Positions 9,666 to 17,737 of a stretch of DNA of 64,000 bases are shown piece after piece (positions within the stretch are counted from its first letter, which is position 1; each line of letters begins with the position of its first letter). The notes under the pieces were generated by a model. It saw only the letters and a list, made by a program, of their open reading frames with translations, had not been told where the DNA came from and did not search any database. Made by a program: the position numbers and the translations under genes. The stretch covers positions 4,960,001 to 5,024,000 of the forward strand of contig NZ_CP135275.1 of assembly GCF_032302195.1 (NCBI RefSeq), given 5' to 3'. Origin of the DNA: Paenibacillus sp. MMS20-IR301. GTDB taxonomy: Bacteria > Bacillota > Bacilli > Paenibacillales > Paenibacillaceae.

Positions 9666-10283
9666 CTACCTCCCGCTTGTTACAACGTATACCGCTGCTC
9701 CAACAACAACCGCCCCGACAGCAGCACCTGCAATAAACGACCCGCCAGCGACCGCAACGACAGTGCCGCCAACGATGCCGCCTGCGACAGCGCCTGTTAC
9801 AACACTGGTTGTGCGAATCCGATTGTTGCTCATATCCAGAGACTTCTGTCGCTGGTAACTCAGAGTCGAGGTTTGCGGATACCTGCTATACGTTTTGCGC
9901 TGTGTGGAATTGTTGCTGCCACTACGGTTATTACTAACAACAGCACTACCGCCTCCGCCTGATACTCTTGCTTGTGGGAGGGAAGTGACGGGATGGAGAT
10001 GTCTGACTATCTTTTGGAGATGTTCCAGTCGTTCATGAGAAAAGTTCCCGACAATCTGAACCATCATCTTACTCATATAGTCGTCGTTCCAGGCAGACGG
10101 ATCTTCCTCAAGCACTCGGCCATCATGTTCATCATATAGTCCATTCACAGCTTGAGTATGCCTTTCCATTTCTTTAAATTCTGAAAATGTCGGATCAACA
10201 AGTAAGCTATCCTTCATTATAATACGAATGCGTCTAACATTGCCCGATGTTACTGCGTTTGTGAAAACGTCTGTTATCGCCAT
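9666..10283 (-). CDS. Small protein with C-terminal glycine-zipper membrane segment
   Basis: The 205-residue protein has a soluble N-terminal domain (about 1-100, acidic and helical), a Gly/Ser/Asn linker (RVSGGGGSAVVSNNRSG) and a C-terminal hydrophobic segment of about 40 residues rich in GxxxG spacings (AVAGGIVGGTVVAVAGG). The last part resembles glycine-zipper membrane inserts. I do not recognise the N-terminal domain. AAGGGGA precedes the ATG. It lies 12 bases after the large GTPase gene and 4 bases before the ATPase gene. A membrane anchor or pore-like partner for the GTPases is a reasonable guess, but only a guess. Confidence 0.6.
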   Translation of the reverse strand: MAITDVFTNAVTSGNVRRIRIIMKDSLLVDPTFSEFKEMERHTQAVNGLYDEHDGRVLEEDPSAWNDDYMSKMMVQIVGNFSHERLEHLQKIVRHLHPVTSLPQARVSGGGGSAVVSNNRSGSNNSTQRKTYSRYPQTSTLSYQRQKSLDMSNNRIRTTSVVTGAVAGGIVGGTVVAVAGGSFIAGAAVGAVVVGAAVYVVTSGR

Positions 10284-10295
10284 AATACTATCCCC

Positions 10296-12587
10296 TTATA
10301 TCTCCATAATAGATTCTACTCTAACTTTAATTTGCTCCAACCAGTTCAACTTGCGCTCCGACTCTAGAACCCGTTCATCGGCTTTTTTCTTATCGGTGGC
10401 GTAGTTCTCCAGCTCAGCGAGCTTTACCTTAAGCACATCATCAAGCCTTTCAAATTCTTTGTTGAAGCGGTCTGCAATTCGTTTCGACTGTTGAAGCGCA
10501 TATTTACGGGCGTTATCACCGTTGTTATAAAGACTATCCTCTACTGGAGCAAAAAACTTCTGTGCTAACTCAGCACCAAGAACATACTGAACCGTTTTGT
10601 AAGTTGTTCGGTAATAGCCACTCTCTTGGCCCCACGTCCATGGCTTAAACCATCTTTTATCTGTATTCTTCACCCATTCTTCCCCATCCTCAACGTCCTT
10701 CTTCTTTATTAAGCTCTGGGCAGAAAATTCTCCAACGCTGCCGCCCATTAGTTTTAATGGATCAATTGTCACTTCAGCAATATCTAATTCTTCCGTTAAC
10801 GAAGCAAGCTTTTTCTTGTATGCCTCAAGCAAGGCAACACCTGTACCCACAATGTTATTTCGGACAAGTTCATCCAGCTCTACTTCAAAGTCAGGCTCCA
10901 GCTTTTGTGCAAACTTATGCAAACGCTCTGCTTCTTCTTCAGCATCATGAATAGAAAGTTCCTGATTGCGCAGATCATCGATACGTTTTGTAATGCGGGC
11001 CTGGAACTTCTCAAGTATTCCTTCTACCACCTCTCTTGATGAGTCGTTAACTGCCACAACCGCATCATCAACCGAGTCTTTGAACTTCTTCGCATCGCGT
11101 GCATCATCCATCTTCTCACGGATCGATTCAATCAACCGCACAATACGCTTGCTTTCTTCCTGGTTTCGGGCAAGCTCACGTTTCGTTTCCTCGAAGGCGC
11201 CTACTTCGTCTAATTTGTGCAGGAACGTATCTACAATATTTTTGATTTTTGCCGTTTTGGCGTATTTCTGTACGTATTGACGGATAGCTGCTTCAATAGA
11301 AACTACGCCCGTATGAATCAATGCTTCTTCCGGATTTTCATTGTCTCTGCCGCTCCATGCTTCTCTCGTAGCCGCAAGCTGCTCGTTAATCTCACCGCGA
11401 ATGCTTGGAGGGAGCGCCGCATACGTCTCGAAATGCAAGGGTTCATTGCGGTTCAATTTCTTAATCTTCATTTCCGTTTCATCAATTGTGTCTACGTCCA
11501 CATCCGCTTCGCTTGCCATGAGTCTGATGTTAAGCGCAGGCAAGGCGGATGCAGGGAACAAGTTCGGACTCACTATGCCATGGTTTTTCAGATAAGAACG
11601 GACACGCTCTAAGGTTTGGCTCGTATCGCCATCCTCTTTCTTGCGGTCATCCAGTTTGTTGACAACAAAGATGAATCTATCCTTCGACTGTTTGCCGCCC
11701 ACACTCATACTCTCAGCGACACGATTCAACAAGGCGTTATCATCGTCAGTACCGAATTCACCTGTCATAATATAGAGTACAAGCGCCTTTGATGATTTGC
11801 CAAGAAGCTCGCTCTGTACCTTTCTATGTCTAGGATCGCGGGAGTTGTTCGGCCCCGGGGTATCAATGAGTACCAGCGAAACATCTTCTGACGAAACAAA
11901 CGGAATATTTCCTGAAACATGGATAGCGGATATGTTCTCACTGGAATTCAACCGCTCCATGATTGGATAGGTTAATTTGGCATGCGTTTCGGTCAGTTCG
12001 TCCTCTTGATTGTAAACTTCCGCAATGAACGGCACCTCATCCCGGGTAGTATCCTTGATTCGCGTAACAATAGCTGTGCAGGCCTCTTGTTTGGAGGGCA
12101 TTAATTTTGAGCCAAGCATTGAATTGATCAGCGTAGATTTACCGGCACTCATCGTCGCAACGACACATACTTCGAAATCACTGCTCTTGGCGTGTTCAAA
12201 TGCACTCACGATCTCTGCATCTTTCAACTCATTGAACGGACCTTGCTGAATTTGGTTGAAGACGTCGTTGATTAGAGCTTCCTTATCCGCTGTTTCTTTG
12301 GCCGGGTTACGTTTTATCGTCGCTTTGAGTTTATTATTCTTATGCGCTTCGGTGAATACATCAACCAAGTCCTCGTAGTCAAGCAATGTGCCGTGAAACG
12401 TAATTTCAAAATTGGTGTCATTGTACTCTTCGACAAGAATGCGCGGGAGCTCTTCAACCCATTCCTGCAACCGGGAGCCGTCGGCAGCCTTCTCTCCAAG
12501 CTTGCTGTTTTGCGCCAACCCTTTCCCATCAACCGTAATCTCTGTTTCAAGCTTGTAAGGATTGTACTTCACAAACACCTTTTTCAT
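10296..12587 (-). CDS. Dynamin-family GTPase, large member of pair
   Basis: This 763-residue protein has an N-terminal region of about 130 residues, then a dynamin-type GTPase domain. G1 is ATMSAGKST (144-152), the G2 Thr is T171 in EACTAIVTR, G3 is DTPG (242-245) and G4 is NKLD (310-313). Long helical and coiled-coil segments (about 455-600 and 700-763) follow, as in bacterial dynamin-like proteins that remodel membranes. A conserved-looking Trp-rich patch (WFKPWTWGQ) lies near 660. GGAGG stands 9 bases before the ATG, which overlaps the preceding GTPase stop by 4 bases. Paired dynamin-like genes are typical, for example LeoB/LeoC in the Eleos defence system; here the pair sits with a nuclease and an ATPase. 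Confidence 0.85.
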   Translation of the reverse strand: MKKVFVKYNPYKLETEITVDGKGLAQNSKLGEKAADGSRLQEWVEELPRILVEEYNDTNFEITFHGTLLDYEDLVDVFTEAHKNNKLKATIKRNPAKETADKEALINDVFNQIQQGPFNELKDAEIVSAFEHAKSSDFEVCVVATMSAGKSTLINSMLGSKLMPSKQEACTAIVTRIKDTTRDEVPFIAEVYNQEDELTETHAKLTYPIMERLNSSENISAIHVSGNIPFVSSEDVSLVLIDTPGPNNSRDPRHRKVQSELLGKSSKALVLYIMTGEFGTDDDNALLNRVAESMSVGGKQSKDRFIFVVNKLDDRKKEDGDTSQTLERVRSYLKNHGIVSPNLFPASALPALNIRLMASEADVDVDTIDETEMKIKKLNRNEPLHFETYAALPPSIRGEINEQLAATREAWSGRDNENPEEALIHTGVVSIEAAIRQYVQKYAKTAKIKNIVDTFLHKLDEVGAFEETKRELARNQEESKRIVRLIESIREKMDDARDAKKFKDSVDDAVVAVNDSSREVVEGILEKFQARITKRIDDLRNQELSIHDAEEEAERLHKFAQKLEPDFEVELDELVRNNIVGTGVALLEAYKKKLASLTEELDIAEVTIDPLKLMGGSVGEFSAQSLIKKKDVEDGEEWVKNTDKRWFKPWTWGQESGYYRTTYKTVQYVLGAELAQKFFAPVEDSLYNNGDNARKYALQQSKRIADRFNKEFERLDDVLKVKLAELENYATDKKKADERVLESERKLNWLEQIKVRVESIMEI

Positions 12588-13915
12588 TGGTCGCTTCCTC
12601 CGTATAATATGTTTTCAAGACTATAAAGCCCGCAGCTTGCTGCAAGCGCTAATTGCTTATCTTCAGCTGTCTGTAAGGGCGCCGTAGATGTATTCAAGTG
12701 GACAGAGAGATCAAATTCTGGCCTGCTGAATTTTTTCACATAGTAGTCATACTCGTCTTGCTCATCCTCAGTCAAAAGCTCACCGTTCTGCTTGCGCTTC
12801 AACAATAATGCGAAGTATGCAGACAATGGATATACCGTAGGATTCTTATATCCAAGTTGCAGCAGATCCGTTTTCACACCCTCTATGCTTGCAGCAATGG
12901 AATCATCTGCGCTTTTGAAATGATCAAGTTTGTTTAAGACAAAAACTACCTTATCACTTGGCACATTTCCGGAAATATACTTTAAATAACGAATTTCCTC
13001 ATCTGTCCCAAGTTGATTAGCATTTAACACATAGATTAGTTTATCGTACTGTTCTTCCATCAACGCTTTACGGGTCCGGCTGCCGTGCTCCCGGTTAATC
13101 GCAGAATTTACACCTGGAGTATCAATTAGGCAAATTCGGCGTTGCGGATCAGATTGTACGAAAGAACGGAAATAGGAAGCTACACTACCACTACCTACTT
13201 GTTCAGCATCCATCAGATCTTCATAAGCAGCATTCAGATTAAGCTGTCCTGCCCGCAAGTGAATTGATCCATCCTCAACAGGCTTATTTAAGTAGTAATG
13301 CAAGTCCGCTGTGCATGCTTCTTGCGAGGTCCGGGCGACTTGTTTGCCGATAAGAGCATTGATCAGCGTCGATTTACCAGCGCTCATATTGGCCGTAATC
13401 AAGACCCGCTGTTCCTGTTGCGCTGTGAAGCTTCGGTTTAACCGGAATTGATAAATCAATCCTTCAGCAAAAAGCATTTTTGGCGGAATCATCTTATCGT
13501 TAAAAAGATAAGATACCAGCACACTTAGTGCAGCGCGCTGTCGTTTGTTCAGGTATCGCTGCATATCTTCTTGTACCTTCTCAATTGCGTTCTTATCCGC
13601 TAAGATAAGCGCAATGTCACATGTCAACCAAAAACGGTATTTCCACATCCACGGTCTAAGCGAATCGTTTACAACAGAACGAATGATGCTATTACGGTTC
13701 CTGTCAGTTACAGTAAATGTAGTATTACTTTCAATAAGCATCTCTTGGTATTGTAGTAACCGGGCATTTGCGTATTCGGCAATACCTGCGTACTCTCTCA
13801 CAAAATGATCAAGCGCAACATAATAGCGCATCCTGGTTTTTTTCTTTGCTTTTCTCAGCGGATGCTTTATAAAGCTATGCGAGGTTACAAAGTTACTTTG
13901 ACGATTACTTTCCAT
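12584..13915 (-). CDS. Dynamin-family GTPase, small member of pair
   Basis: A 443-residue GTPase with a basic start (HPLRKAKKKTRMR), about 160 helical residues, then G1 ANMSAGKST (175-183), G2 Thr in EACTADLH, G3 DTPG (265-268) and G4 NKLD (328-331). It resembles the adjacent larger GTPase in the G1 to G4 region but lacks the long C-terminal stalk, so the two could pair as a heteromer. It begins 7 bases after the WYL regulator gene and overlaps the next gene by ATGA. The order regulator, small GTPase, large GTPase suggests one transcript. Confidence 0.83.
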   Translation of the reverse strand: MESNRQSNFVTSHSFIKHPLRKAKKKTRMRYYVALDHFVREYAGIAEYANARLLQYQEMLIESNTTFTVTDRNRNSIIRSVVNDSLRPWMWKYRFWLTCDIALILADKNAIEKVQEDMQRYLNKRQRAALSVLVSYLFNDKMIPPKMLFAEGLIYQFRLNRSFTAQQEQRVLITANMSAGKSTLINALIGKQVARTSQEACTADLHYYLNKPVEDGSIHLRAGQLNLNAAYEDLMDAEQVGSGSVASYFRSFVQSDPQRRICLIDTPGVNSAINREHGSRTRKALMEEQYDKLIYVLNANQLGTDEEIRYLKYISGNVPSDKVVFVLNKLDHFKSADDSIAASIEGVKTDLLQLGYKNPTVYPLSAYFALLLKRKQNGELLTEDEQDEYDYYVKKFSRPEFDLSVHLNTSTAPLQTAEDKQLALAASCGLYSLENILYGGSDQ

Positions 13916-13921
13916 TCGCAG

Positions 13922-14839
13922 CTATAACACCTCAACCTTCTCTCCCTGACCTCGTATCCACATATCAACACCATTTCCGTATGTTTCCACCGAAATTACA
14001 TAAACCCCTTCATTCTCAGACAATATCTGTGCCGTCGGCAGTTTGTCCAACACAGCTTCAATGGACGTGCCGCTAAACTTAAACTTCACCCTCTGCAGTT
14101 CACCCGAATACATAAACTGCACTCTCTTACGAAACTCCCCGTCGTTGAATTTGTCCTTATAAGGCACCTTGAACTTAATTCCTGTACCTTGAAGACTTTC
14201 AATTCTGTCAATACGAAATACAGTAGGGAAGCCGTGTCGATCATCCGCCATGAATGCAATCAGATAGAAATAGTATTCTGAGAACATTATGGCGACCGGC
14301 TTCACTTCATGCGCCCGCTCAACACCGTCTTGGCGGACATAGGAAATTCGAATTACTTCGTGGTGCGTTATGTACTGCGACAGCTCCCATATTGCTGCGA
14401 GAAGCTTCTTTCCATGCCTTAACGGGACGTAATAAAACTGCTCGTTGCGGATCATGTTCTCGACCTGCTTGCGGTCATTTGATGTTACCTGTGCTAATAA
14501 TTTCACAACAAGCGTATCTAACTCTTCCTTACAAAACGCCCGGCTCTCCAGCAGGATTTTGCATATTGCTAAAACCTCTTCGTTAGTAATCCATTCACGC
14601 TCCATACGAACTAGGTAGTATCCGGAACGAATCCTGTCGTATTTAATCGACACTTCTCCTTCTGCAAACCGGGTATCTGCCAAATACACTCTTAACTCGT
14701 CAATGTCACGCTGAATGGTTTTTTCTGTTACACCATACCGCTCAGCTAGCTCTGCCTTCTTGATAAGTTCACCCCTGTTAAGCAGTTCGTGCATGTTCAA
14801 CAAGCGGAACCCTTTATTCCCGTTAAAATCAAGGTTCAA
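13922..14839 (-). CDS. WYL-domain transcriptional regulator of the operon
   Basis: The protein has an N-terminal winged helix (ELAERYGVTEKTIQRDIDELR) and a WYL-type ligand domain (VIRISYVRQDG, then HEVKPVAIMFSEYYFYLIA, then FRIDRIESL), with a C-terminal WCX-like region. WYL regulators commonly repress defence loci in this arrangement (BrxR and CapW are examples). It is the first gene of the operon. The start is not certain: I chose the TTG at 14839 (AAGGG upstream; the conserved KGFRLL follows). A GTG at 14872 and TTG codons nearer 14800 are alternatives. An inverted repeat over the promoter suggests autoregulation. Confidence 0.82.
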   Translation of the reverse strand: MNLDFNGNKGFRLLNMHELLNRGELIKKAELAERYGVTEKTIQRDIDELRVYLADTRFAEGEVSIKYDRIRSGYYLVRMEREWITNEEVLAICKILLESRAFCKEELDTLVVKLLAQVTSNDRKQVENMIRNEQFYYVPLRHGKKLLAAIWELSQYITHHEVIRISYVRQDGVERAHEVKPVAIMFSEYYFYLIAFMADDRHGFPTVFRIDRIESLQGTGIKFKVPYKDKFNDGEFRKRVQFMYSGELQRVKFKFSGTSIEAVLDKLPTAQILSENEGVYVISVETYGNGVDMWIRGQGEKVEVL

Positions 14840-14968
14840 GCATGATTCCCTTCTTTCAATGATTTCCCCCACTATATCACGACAGGATGGACATATATTG
14901 GGGTTGGAAAAACTCCATTAAACTAATTTCCCGGTTCACTATAGTTACATAAGCCCAGGACATACGTC

Positions 14969-15001
14969 ATAATAGTACACTTTTCAACATGTCGAATGTT
15001 G
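14969..15001 (-). promoter_or_regulatory. Promoter and palindromic operator of the WYL-dynamin-HerA operon
   Basis: On the minus strand a -35-like TTCGAC (14991-14996) and -10 TATTAT (14969-14974) are 16 bases apart. The inverted repeat CAACAT-N5-ATGTTG (14985-15001) covers the -35 box, as expected for an autorepressor site. Both elements are read by eye, and the -35 box is a weak match. Confidence 0.45.
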
Positions 15002-15054
15002 TATAATTTTGTAATATGACTGTTTGCGATTTTATTTCAGCGTGCATAACTGAA

Positions 15055-15080
15055 AAACCCTTCCAATAATAGAAGGGTTT
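15055..15080 (-). terminator. Rho-independent terminator on the minus strand
   Basis: AAACCCTTC and GAAGGGTTT form a 9-bp stem with an 8-base loop. On the minus strand it is followed by a run of T. It lies just beyond the SF0329 remnant and would have ended that gene. Confidence 0.65.
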
Positions 15081-15107
15081 GAATAATGGAAGACAGGTCA
15101 ACTGGCA

Positions 15108-15205
15108 ATGTCCCACTGTAGCTCATAGAAATACAGCACAACCGTATGTTTCAACTACGTCTTCACGAACATACACTTCTTTTCCGATCTTTTCACCCAA
15201 ATAAA
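15108..15205 (-). pseudogene. 3' remnant of an SF0329-family gene
   Basis: The minus strand reads HTVVLYFYELQWDIAS followed by a stop, matching the end of the intact SF0329 protein at 22252 (HPVVQYFYELRRGAL). Upstream similarity continues with gaps, for example the stretch matching CTTCTTCCCGATCCGCTT of the intact gene. No open frame of useful length remains. One of three such remnants in the window. Confidence 0.6.
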
Positions 15206-15271
15206 TAGTTTATCCACTATTAATTTCCACGTCAATCTTCTAGCTCATAGGTTATTTGTCATTTTTTAGCA

Positions 15272-15277
15272 TATAAT
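15272..15277 (+). promoter_or_regulatory. -10 element upstream of the peptide gene
   Basis: A consensus TATAAT lies 32 bases before the peptide start codon. No clear -35 box is visible at 16-18 bases upstream; the region is T-rich. It would drive the peptide, radical SAM and MFS genes together. Confidence 0.4.
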
Positions 15278-15308
15278 CTCTTTAATACCTAAAGGAGGTG
15301 AATTTGTT

Positions 15309-15410
15309 ATGAAACAGGAGGAACAAGAACTGCTGGCAGCAATCCTGGAGGTCACCGAAGAATTTGATAATGTCCTTACCCGCGAGAACAATGTCAATAA
15401 CATTCACTAA
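15309..15410 (+). CDS. 33-residue peptide, candidate RiPP precursor
   Basis: A short frame with a near-perfect ribosome-binding site (AAAGGAGGTG at 15291-15300, spacing 10) encodes MKQEEQELLAAILEVTEEFD followed by NVLTRENNVNNIH. The acidic helical first 20 residues look like a leader, and the Asn-rich tail could be the modified core. The next gene, 74 bases on, is a B12-binding radical SAM enzyme, then an exporter. Small acidic-leader peptides next to such enzymes are the usual RiPP layout. I know no described family with this sequence, so the precursor role is inference from context. Confidence 0.6.
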   Translation: MKQEEQELLAAILEVTEEFDNVLTRENNVNNIH

Positions 15411-15484
15411 CAGGTCACCGCAGCCCAGCCTCCTCATTGTATCGCCAAGTGGGGAGGTATTCTTGTCATTATGGAGGTATTGGA

Positions 15485-17707
15485 ATGGTCAAAACTGCGC
15501 TTATCTACCCTCCGGTCAGCGATCCTACCTCAGGATATCACAGCCTGTGTTGCTTGGCGGGTTATGCGCGGCAATTCGGCTTCGACGATATTGATATTAT
15601 TGATAGTAACATAGACTCCTGGCTGTATACTGCAGCGCCCGAGCAAATCGGAAGCACCCTGCAATATATCCATGAACGGACCGCGTTGCTTGCAGCACTG
15701 GAGCAGCCCACGCCCATGGAACAGATGGAGCTGTATTACGCGCTCAAAGTACAAGGGATGAATTTCGCTGAGGCGCTGCCCGCCGCAATACATACGTTCC
15801 GGAATGAAGCCGAATTCCATGACTACAGGCTGTACACCAGCGCCGTTGAGACGGTGATGCTCTGGATGGATGCCTTGTCGCTTAAGGGCTTCCCGGGGCA
15901 ATTCAAGGGGTTCAGCTTAGCGACCAGCGGATTCTTCAATATCTTCAGCTCTATGGATATGCGCGATGCCCGGATTACCGGAAGAATCTCTGAGCCTTTT
16001 GCCGGCTATTTCAGGAACGAATTAATTCCTCACCTCATCCTGGGTGACTACTCCCTTGTGGGGATCAGTATCACCTATGTCGCCCAGCTTCCGTTCGCGC
16101 TCAGCATGGCACATCATATCCGGAGCAGCTGCCCGGACATCCGGATAATATTCGGCGGTACCGCCGTGTCTGATTACTGGAAATACATCACGGACCCAAG
16201 TGATTTCTATGCGGTCTTTGGCGCCGCAGACGCGTGTATCATCGGTGAAGGGGAAAGTGCCTTCGTCTCCATTCTTCAGGCCATGAAGCATAAGCATCCG
16301 CTGACCGCGTCAGCGAATATTGCCCTGCATCCACGGCTTCAGGCCGTGCCGGGCGCTTCCGTGACGGAGATCAAATACGAGGATATCTGCTCTTTTCCGG
16401 TGCCGGAATACAGCAAGCTGCCCTGGGAGAAATACCTGTCCCCGTATCCGTTCATCTACTATTCTCCTTCGCGGGGATGTTATTGGAACCGGTGCACCTT
16501 TTGTGATTACGGCTTGAATACCGATTCCCCTACCAGTCCCTGGCGGCAATACCCGCTGGATAAAATTATGAAAGATTTGCGGACGCTCGCCGTCACTTAT
16601 AAATATATTTATTTCTCCGTGGATGTGCTCTCTCCGGCCTTACTGCTCAAGCTGGCGGCGGCAATCCTGGAAGAAGGCCTCGACATCCGCTGGGGCGCGG
16701 AGATCCGGCTCGAGGAATACTGGACCCCTGAACGCTGTGAGCTGCTGCACCGCAGCGGTTGTACTGCTATCTCAGTCGGATTCGAATCCGGCAACCAGCG
16801 GATCTTGAATCTGATCAACAAAGGAACCAAGGTCGACCGGCTGCAGGAGACCATTCAAAGGTTCAGTGAAGCAGGCATCGGCGTACAGATTATGGGCTTT
16901 ACCGGATTCCCTACAGAGACGGTTGAAGATGCTTTGAGCTCTGTTCATTTTCTACAGCAGAATAGCAAGTATTGGACTCTGGGCGGGCTTGGCCAGTTCG
17001 TCTTAACCTCAGGCGCGATTATCGCCAAAGAACCGGAACGCTTCGGTATTCAGCATATCCGGCCTTTCGAGGGTGAAGATGTTGCCTGGAGGCTGCATTA
17101 CAGTGAGCAGGAGCACTTGCTGGCAGACTCATCCCGCCATGGCTCGCAGGAGCTGACTGAGGCCAAAACCTCCTTGCGGACCCATCTGCTTGACCGTCCT
17201 TGGGTGGGGGGAGTGGATACGGCGCATTCGATGTTCTACCATGACCGGTTCGGTAACAGCATTCTCGAAGTTATCAGCGGGACAGACCATACCGCAGTTG
17301 AAGCGGGCACCGTCTTAGAATTAAACGGGCATATTTCCAAAGGGTACTATTACCTGCCTGTCCACAAGCTGTTTAACAGAAAGAACCTGGATCAGCTTCT
17401 TGATACAGCCGAACAGGCAGGCATGGCTGTCACCGCGCAGAATATCACTGCGCTTCTTGAGGAGTGGCAACCGGAGGATTCCAGTTACCCGCAGCCCAAA
17501 GAACAGCAGCTGTTCATCCGGCGGGACGGCACTTTGTTTCCTTTTCCTCCACCTATGCTTGAGTTCTTGCGGAACTTCGAACATGGCTTATGCTTAACGG
17601 AACTATTGCAGCAATCTGCCCAGCATGAGTTCCATACTCAGCTATGGCGTCACTCTATCAAGAGCCGGTTGCTGCGGCTGAAGTATGCACCGGCAGAAGA
17701 GGCTTGA
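15485..17707 (+). CDS. B12-binding-domain radical SAM enzyme, probable peptide maturase
   Basis: The 740-residue enzyme has an N-terminal cobalamin-binding-type Rossmann region (about 180-290, with DIRIIFGGTAVSDYW and IIGEGESAF). A radical SAM core follows at about 325-530, with C332, C337 and C340 in SRGCYWNRCTFCDYG. That is CX4CX2C spacing rather than CX3CX2C. A helical C-terminal region of about 200 residues ends the protein. The start at 15485 has GGAGG 7 bases upstream; the frame is open for 16 more codons but without a better start. Such enzymes methylate or otherwise modify unreactive carbons. With the small peptide gene upstream and an MFS gene 30 bases downstream, peptide maturation is the best guess. 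Confidence 0.82.
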   Translation: MVKTALIYPPVSDPTSGYHSLCCLAGYARQFGFDDIDIIDSNIDSWLYTAAPEQIGSTLQYIHERTALLAALEQPTPMEQMELYYALKVQGMNFAEALPAAIHTFRNEAEFHDYRLYTSAVETVMLWMDALSLKGFPGQFKGFSLATSGFFNIFSSMDMRDARITGRISEPFAGYFRNELIPHLILGDYSLVGISITYVAQLPFALSMAHHIRSSCPDIRIIFGGTAVSDYWKYITDPSDFYAVFGAADACIIGEGESAFVSILQAMKHKHPLTASANIALHPRLQAVPGASVTEIKYEDICSFPVPEYSKLPWEKYLSPYPFIYYSPSRGCYWNRCTFCDYGLNTDSPTSPWRQYPLDKIMKDLRTLAVTYKYIYFSVDVLSPALLLKLAAAILEEGLDIRWGAEIRLEEYWTPERCELLHRSGCTAISVGFESGNQRILNLINKGTKVDRLQETIQRFSEAGIGVQIMGFTGFPTETVEDALSSVHFLQQNSKYWTLGGLGQFVLTSGAIIAKEPERFGIQHIRPFEGEDVAWRLHYSEQEHLLADSSRHGSQELTEAKTSLRTHLLDRPWVGGVDTAHSMFYHDRFGNSILEVISGTDHTAVEAGTVLELNGHISKGYYYLPVHKLFNRKNLDQLLDTAEQAGMAVTAQNITALLEEWQPEDSSYPQPKEQQLFIRRDGTLFPFPPPMLEFLRNFEHGLCLTELLQQSAQHEFHTQLWRHSIKSRLLRLKYAPAEEA

Positions 17708-17737
17708 AGACTGCTTCAACAAGGAGGGTGTCCAGCG

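Noticed and set aside
15437..15484. Longer N-terminus of the radical SAM gene
   Set aside because: The start at 15485 has GGAGG at ideal spacing, and the extra residues do not resemble a protein start.
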